Shown: one piece after another, positions 59,673 through 64,000 of the stretch | Numbering within the stretch: the stretch's first letter is position 1 | Layout: every line of letters starts with the position of its first letter | Assembly: GCF_001898325.1 (NCBI RefSeq) | Contig: NZ_MKTR01000024.1 | Span: 1-64,000, forward strand | DNA length: 64,000 nucleotides | Source of the DNA: Microbacterium sp. 67-17 | Lineage (GTDB): Bacteria > Actinomycetota > Actinomycetes > Actinomycetales > Microbacteriaceae | Direction of reading: 5' to 3' | Notes under the pieces: model-generated | What the model saw: only the letters and a program-made list of their open reading frames with translations | The model's database searches: none | What the model was told of the DNA's origin: nothing | Translations under genes and position numbers: made by a program

Positions 59673-60941
59673 ATGAACAGAAAGCTCGGAGCCGTCGCCC
59701 TCGTCGGTGCCTCAGCTGTGGTCCTCGCCGGCTGTGCCGGCGGTGGCACCCCGAACGACACCCCCGAAGCAGCGGAACTGCGCGTCTGGTTGGTCGGCGC
59801 CGATACCCCGCAGGAGGCCCGCGACTACCTCGTGACGACCTTCGAAGACGAGAACCCCGGCAGCACCCTGGTCATCGAAGAGCAGCAGTGGACCGGCCTC
59901 GTCGACAAACTCACGACGAGCCTGTCGAGCAACGACAGCCCCGACATCGTCGAGATGGGTAACACCCAGGCTCCCGCGTTCACGTCCAGTGGCGCGCTGC
60001 TCAGCCTGTCCGACATCGAGGATCAGCTTGGCGGCTCGGACCTCCTCCCGGGCTTCGTCCAGGCCGGCAGCTGGGATGACACCCTCTACGCCGCCCCGTA
60101 CTACTCGGGTTCGCGCGTCGTGTTCTACAACACGGCCATGTACGAGCAGGCTGGCGTTGCCGTGCCCACCACGCTCGATGAGTACGTCTCCAACGGCGTC
60201 GCGCTCGCGGAAGCGTTGCCGGGCGTCTCGGGGGTCTACTTCCCAGGCAAGGACTGGTACAACGCCCTGCCCTTCATCTGGGAGAACGGTGGCGAGATCG
60301 CCGTACAGGGCAGCGACGGCACCTGGGAGGCTCAGCTGTCGAGCCCGGAATCGCAGGCGGGCCTCGCTCAGGTGCAGGAGCTCATGACGAAGGCATCCTT
60401 GGCTCCGAAGGACGGCGACGAGGCCGAAGGCTGGGTGCCGTTCCGCACGGAGCAGTCGGCCACGTACTCGGCGCCGAGCTGGGCGTACTGGTCGATCATC
60501 GCGGATGAGGACCAGGCGGCGACTCCCGTGGCCGACATCACCGGCTACTTCGCGCTGCCGGGCACGGAGGGCGGGGCCGCTCAGGTCTTCGCGGGCGGCT
60601 CGAACGTCGGTATCTCGGCGAAGTCGCAGAACCCGGAGCTGGCGAAGTCGGCGCTGGAAATCATGCTTTCGGATGAGTACCAGACCATCCTCGCCGGTGC
60701 CGGGCTCGTGCCGGCGAAGGTCTCGCTCGGCGACAAGGTAGCTGCCGCAACGCCGGAGCTTGCTGCCGTCATCGCCGAGGCTGCGGCCAACGCGAAGCTC
60801 ACCCCGGCATCGCCGAACTGGGCTGATGTCGAAGCTCAGGGCATCATGCAGGACCTGTTCGTGAACATCGCGAACGGCGGCGACATCGCGACGCTCGCAA
60901 CCGACGCCGACGCGAAGATCACCGACATCCTCAACGGCTGA
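59673..60941 (+). CDS. Carbohydrate ABC transporter substrate-binding lipoprotein (family 1)
   Basis: SBP_bac_1-family lipoprotein of 422 residues. Signal peptide with lipobox VLAGCAGG; ELRVWLVGADTPQEARDYLV and FEDENPGSTLVIEEQQW open the first lobe; DIVEMGNTQAPAF, YYSGSRVVFYNTAMYEQAG, LPFIWENGGEIA and the late FAGGSNVGISAKSQNPELA are typical of disaccharide binders. AAGGAAGACACC precedes the ATG. In this cluster GlcNAc or chitobiose is a likely ligand. Confidence 0.9.
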   Translation: MNRKLGAVALVGASAVVLAGCAGGGTPNDTPEAAELRVWLVGADTPQEARDYLVTTFEDENPGSTLVIEEQQWTGLVDKLTTSLSSNDSPDIVEMGNTQAPAFTSSGALLSLSDIEDQLGGSDLLPGFVQAGSWDDTLYAAPYYSGSRVVFYNTAMYEQAGVAVPTTLDEYVSNGVALAEALPGVSGVYFPGKDWYNALPFIWENGGEIAVQGSDGTWEAQLSSPESQAGLAQVQELMTKASLAPKDGDEAEGWVPFRTEQSATYSAPSWAYWSIIADEDQAATPVADITGYFALPGTEGGAAQVFAGGSNVGISAKSQNPELAKSALEIMLSDEYQTILAGAGLVPAKVSLGDKVAAATPELAAVIAEAAANAKLTPASPNWADVEAQGIMQDLFVNIANGGDIATLATDADAKITDILNG

Positions 60942-60949
60942 CACCTCGA

Positions 60950-60983
60950 GCGGGGACGCTCTGCACCGTCAGGGCGTCCCCGC
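60950..60983 (+). terminator. Hairpin between the binding protein and the first permease
   Basis: GCGGGGACGC / GCGTCCCCGC, perfect 10-bp stem with a 14-nt loop, no T-tract. Such stems keep the binding-protein message above that of the permeases. Confidence 0.65.
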
Positions 60984-61015
60984 GTCACGTCTCCCTCTCT
61001 GTCAAAGGACGTTTC

Positions 61016-61987
61016 ATGACCACCGTCACCGCACCCGCCGCTTCGGCGTCGCCGGAGACAGCGGGTCCCGGCGCTCGCGAGCAGTCCCCGCGTCGTCGGC
61101 GCTTCCCCTGGGCACCGCTGGCGCTGCTGACGCCGGCGCTCATCATGCTCGTGGTCTTCATCGGCTGGCCGCTCGTGCAGCTGATCGTGATGTCGTTCCA
61201 GGAGTTCGGTCGGGCTCAGATCTTCGGCGCCCCGCCCGGATTCGTCGGACTCGACAACTACGTCGCTGTTCTGACGGATGCCGAATTCTGGGCGGTCCTT
61301 GCTCGCAGCATCGCGCTGTGCATCGTCAGCGTTATCGCCACGATGGTGCTCGGCATCCTCGTCGCGGTGCTCCTGACCAAGCTCGGTGCCGTCATGCGGA
61401 CTGCCGTCTCTGTCGCACTGCTGCTTGCCTGGGCGATGCCGGCCCTCACCGCCACGATCGTGTGGGGCTGGATCTTCGACACCCAGTACGGCCTGGTCAA
61501 CTGGGTTCTCACCCGTGTCACGGGAACGGACTGGACGGGCCACAGCTGGCTCATCGACCCGGTGAGCTTCTACGCGGTTGCCGCGATCATCATCACGTGG
61601 GGTGCAGTTCCCTTCGTCGCTTTCACCGCCTACGCGGGATTCACGCAGGTTCCCGATGAGGTGATGGAGGCTGCGTCGCTGGACGGAGCATCGGGGTTCG
61701 CGCGGTTTCGGCTCATCGTCGTCCCGTACGTCCGCTCGATCCTGCTGGTGCTGCTGATCCTGCAGATCATTTGGGATCTGCGCGTGTTCGCCCAGATCTA
61801 CGCCCTCCAGTCGATCGGCGGGGTGCGTGCAGAAACCAACACGATCGGCGTCTACATCTACAGCGTCTCGATGGCATCGGGTGATCTCGGGGCAGGCGGT
61901 GCCATCTCGGTCATCCTGGTCGCGATCCTGCTGCTGATCTCGGGGTCCTGGATTCGCACGATGCTGCGACAGGAGGAACAGGCATGA
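61016..61987 (+). CDS. Carbohydrate ABC transporter permease (MalF type)
   Basis: Membrane subunit of 323 residues. Pro/Ala-rich cytoplasmic N-terminus, then helix LALLTPALIMLVVFIGWPLVQLIVMSF (split), the GFVGLDNYVAVLTD loop and the EAA motif YAGFTQVPDEVMEAASLDGASGFARFRLIVVPYVRS, written here only as the landmark EAASLDGA. Six helices in total. Forms the pore with the next gene product; the stops and starts overlap (ATGA). Confidence 0.9.
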   Translation: MTTVTAPAASASPETAGPGAREQSPRRRRFPWAPLALLTPALIMLVVFIGWPLVQLIVMSFQEFGRAQIFGAPPGFVGLDNYVAVLTDAEFWAVLARSIALCIVSVIATMVLGILVAVLLTKLGAVMRTAVSVALLLAWAMPALTATIVWGWIFDTQYGLVNWVLTRVTGTDWTGHSWLIDPVSFYAVAAIIITWGAVPFVAFTAYAGFTQVPDEVMEAASLDGASGFARFRLIVVPYVRSILLVLLILQIIWDLRVFAQIYALQSIGGVRAETNTIGVYIYSVSMASGDLGAGGAISVILVAILLLISGSWIRTMLRQEEQA

Positions 61988-62826
61988 ACGCCCGGCCCCG
62001 GCGGCGCTCCGCCCGCATCCTGCTGAACATCGCGGCCCTCGTCGTGATCGTCTTCTCGGTCTTCCCCGTCTACTGGATGGTCAACACGTCGCTCCTGCCG
62101 GCATCCGCCGTGCGCTCGGCGGAGCCGCACTGGTGGCCCGACCAGTTCACACTCTCGAACTATCAGACCGCCCTTGGTGATGAGGGTCTGGTGACGGCGC
62201 TCGGAAATTCGGTTGCGGTCACGGCGATAACCCTGGTCGCGGCACTGGTGTTCGCCTTCCTCGCGGCGCTCGCCGTCTCGCGCTACCGATTCCGCAGTCG
62301 GCGGTCGTTCATCATCGCGATCCTGGTCGTGCAGATGATCCCTGCCGAAGCGATGATCATCTCGGTGTTTCGGATGCTCGACGGCTGGTACCTCATCAAC
62401 ACGATCATCGGTCTGAGCTTCGTCTACATCGCCTTCGTCCTGCCGTTCACGATCTGGACGCTTCGCGGGTTCGTCGCGGGAGTCCCGGTGGAACTGGAAG
62501 AGGCCGCGATGATCGACGGATGCAGCCGCGCCGGCGCGTTCTGGCGGGTCACGTTCCCGCTGCTGGCGCCCGGACTCATCGCCACCGGTGTCTTCGCGTT
62601 CATCCAGGCGTGGAACGAGTTCGTGTTCGCGCTGGTGATCATGACTCGCCCGGAGTCTCTCACCCTCCCGATCTGGCTTCGCGCCTTCGTGCAGGCAACC
62701 AAAGCCACAGACTGGGCAGTCGTGATGGCAGCCTCCACGATCATGGCCATCCCCGTCATCGTGTTCTTCCTGCTCGTGAACCGCCGCATGACCGGGGGGC
62801 TTGTCGCCGGAGCGGTCAAGGGCTGA
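61984..62826 (+). CDS. Carbohydrate ABC transporter permease (MalG type)
   Basis: A 280-residue membrane subunit: first helix LNIAALVVIVFSVFPVYWMV, periplasmic loop with WWPDQFTLSNYQTAL, EAA motif ELEEAAMIDGCSRAGAFW and C-terminal NRRMTGGLVAGAVKG. No ATPase gene follows; a shared MsiK-like ATPase elsewhere is the usual solution in Actinobacteria. Confidence 0.9.
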   Translation: MNARPRRRSARILLNIAALVVIVFSVFPVYWMVNTSLLPASAVRSAEPHWWPDQFTLSNYQTALGDEGLVTALGNSVAVTAITLVAALVFAFLAALAVSRYRFRSRRSFIIAILVVQMIPAEAMIISVFRMLDGWYLINTIIGLSFVYIAFVLPFTIWTLRGFVAGVPVELEEAAMIDGCSRAGAFWRVTFPLLAPGLIATGVFAFIQAWNEFVFALVIMTRPESLTLPIWLRAFVQATKATDWAVVMAASTIMAIPVIVFFLLVNRRMTGGLVAGAVKG

Positions 62827-62869
62827 TGACCATGTGCACCACCCACCCGCTCTGGATCGGAGGCGGGCG

Positions 62870-63799
62870 ATGAGACTCGGCCTCGATGTCGGAGGAACCA
62901 AGACGGATGCCGTCGCCGTCGCCCCGGACGGCGCCATCGTCGCTCGCACGCGCCTGGCGACGGGGTGGGGACCGGATGCCGTCGTTCAGACGATCCTTGC
63001 CGCGGTCTCCGGTCTGTGCGCCGACCCCGCGCTCGCTACGGCCGACATCCGGTCTGTGGGGATCGGGATCCCCGGCCGGATCGAACCGGGGTCGGGGCGG
63101 GTCGAGCACGCCGTCAACCTCGGTGTCGAGACGCTCGATCTTGCAGCCGCTGTTGCGCCGGCGCTCGGCGTCCCCGTGCGCGTCGAGAACGATGTGAAGG
63201 CCGCCGCGCTCGGCGCCGCCTCGCTGCGGGGCGGGACGCAGTCGATGGGGTATCTGAACCTCGGGACGGGCATGGCAGCTGCCGTTGTGACAGACGGGGT
63301 GCTGTGGCGCGGCGCGCGAGGCGGAGCGGGAGAGATCGGGCATCTGTCGATCGATCCGGCAGGTCCCGTCTGTCGCTGCGGCCAACGCGGGTGCATCGAG
63401 GCTCTTGCCGGCGGTGGCGCCGTGTCAGCCCGGTGGGGCAAGCCCGGTGCGCTTCCGATTCGAGACATCTTCGACGCGGCAGATGCGGGTGATGCGGCGG
63501 CCGTGCGCCTGCGTACCGACCTCGCCCGAGGTGTCGCTGCCGCCATCCGGGTGCTCGTGCTCACGGCGGATGTCGACACTGTCGTTCTCGGCGGCGGCAT
63601 CACGGCTCTGGGAACTCGGCTGGAGGCGCAGGTGGCCGCGCAGCTGGAGACAAGTGCCCACGAGTCGGCGTTCCTGCGATCGCTGCAGCTGGTCGATCGC
63701 GTTGAGATCCTTCCCGTCGGCGCGCCCGCCGCGGCGCTCGGCGCGGCACTCATCGGAGCTGAAGCGGCAGACGAGAGAGAGGTTCTTTCCCATGGCTGA
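62870..63799 (+). CDS. ROK-family sugar kinase
   Basis: A 309-residue kinase without HTH. Phosphate loop LGLDVGGTKTDAVAV, sugar-binding VRVENDVKAAALG (catalytic Asp), GAGEIGHLSI and the zinc motif CRCGQRGCIEA. Likely phosphorylates GlcNAc, ManNAc or glucosamine. GGAGGCGGGCG precedes the ATG at 62870; its stop lies inside the start of nagB (8-bp overlap). It is the second sugar kinase in the locus besides the BadF-type one. Confidence 0.88.
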   Translation: MRLGLDVGGTKTDAVAVAPDGAIVARTRLATGWGPDAVVQTILAAVSGLCADPALATADIRSVGIGIPGRIEPGSGRVEHAVNLGVETLDLAAAVAPALGVPVRVENDVKAAALGAASLRGGTQSMGYLNLGTGMAAAVVTDGVLWRGARGGAGEIGHLSIDPAGPVCRCGQRGCIEALAGGGAVSARWGKPGALPIRDIFDAADAGDAAAVRLRTDLARGVAAAIRVLVLTADVDTVVLGGGITALGTRLEAQVAAQLETSAHESAFLRSLQLVDRVEILPVGAPAAALGAALIGAEAADEREVLSHG

Positions 63800-64000
63800 A
63801 GTGGTCATCGTCCCCAGCCCTCAGGCTGGCGGGCAGCTGGTAGCGAGCGAGATTGCGCGGCGGATTCGCGCGACGCCCGATTTCGTGCTCGGTCTCGCGA
63901 CGGGCTCGACGCCGCTCCCCGTCTATGAGGCACTGCGCCCCGCGCTGGCCGGTGTTGACCTGTCAGCGGTTCGCGGTTTCGCCCTCGACGAGTACGTGGG
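63792..64000 (+). CDS. nagB: Glucosamine-6-phosphate deaminase (3' end beyond window)
   Basis: Only the first ~69 residues are visible: an N-terminal strand VVIVPSP, then VLGLATGSTPLPVYEALRP, the phosphate loop of NagB, and FALDEYVG with the catalytic Asp. It converts glucosamine-6-P to fructose-6-P and ammonia, so the locus feeds amino sugars to glycolysis. Confidence 0.85.
   Translation, partial: MAEVVIVPSPQAGGQLVASEIARRIRATPDFVLGLATGSTPLPVYEALRPALAGVDLSAVRGFALDEYV

Overview
The window looks like a chromosomal segment of a high-GC actinobacterium, most likely Microbacteriaceae (Microbacterium or a close relative). The reasons are the very high GC at third codon positions, a monomeric NADP isocitrate dehydrogenase, two deazaflavin (F420)-type oxidoreductases, start codons 6-9 nt after TAnnnT boxes (leaderless-type promoters), and heavy use of the oligomer GGATGC/GCATCC even where it forces rare codons. 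No rRNA, tRNA, insertion sequence, prophage or CRISPR array was recognised. The species assignment is inference.

Layout. 1-6.1 kb: an oligopeptide/dipeptide ABC importer operon (binding protein cut by the window edge, two permeases, a two-NBD ATPase) ending in an unusual GNAT-like/C39-like peptidase fusion and a long hairpin. 6.2-10.3 kb: pcrA helicase and an aspartate:alanine-exchanger-like transporter. 10.4-14.1 kb: an SseB-like protein overlapping a stand-alone LigD-type polymerase, a deazaflavin oxidoreductase, and a convergent ATP-dependent DNA ligase. 14.2-19.1 kb: AI-2E family membrane protein, phytoene-dehydrogenase-like FAD enzyme, choloylglycine-hydrolase family enzyme, TetR regulator. 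19.3-24.4 kb: a processive GT2 synthase with a long Pro/Glu-rich tail, overlapping a membrane-anchored GH18-like hydrolase. 24.5-26.6 kb: sucCD. 26.7-35.1 kb: accessory genes, including a flavin-dependent monooxygenase cluster (flavin reductase, binding protein, MarR regulator, monooxygenase, a decayed SDR and an intact SDR) and a polysaccharide deacetylase lipoprotein. 35.2-38.7 kb: perM-like gene, purN, purH. 38.7-46.8 kb: NhaA fused to a cysteine-less DsbA-like domain in one operon with three SDRs, divergent from an AraC regulator; then a small monooxygenase-like protein, a frameshifted esterase and a flavin disulfide reductase. 47-49.1 kb: Ada-AlkA fusion and Ogt alkylation repair. 49.2-53 kb: a small ORF and a heterodimeric ABC exporter. 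53.2-56.1 kb: a GNAT gene and icd. 56.3-64 kb: an amino-sugar utilisation locus (BadF-type kinase, acetyl-xylan-esterase-like enzyme, ROK regulator, sugar ABC importer without ATPase, ROK kinase, nagB running off the edge).

The order pcrA, sucC, sucD, perM, purN, purH resembles the conserved actinobacterial neighbourhood known from Mycobacterium (Rv0949-Rv0957), here opened by two inserted blocks (about 16 kb and 8.4 kb). Three regulatory patterns stand out: a shared TATCTyGAyATCGAGAyA palindrome in front of both sucCD and icd, a duplicated ~31-bp box on both sides of the MarR gene, and a ROK-type inverted repeat touching the start codon of the amino-sugar regulator.
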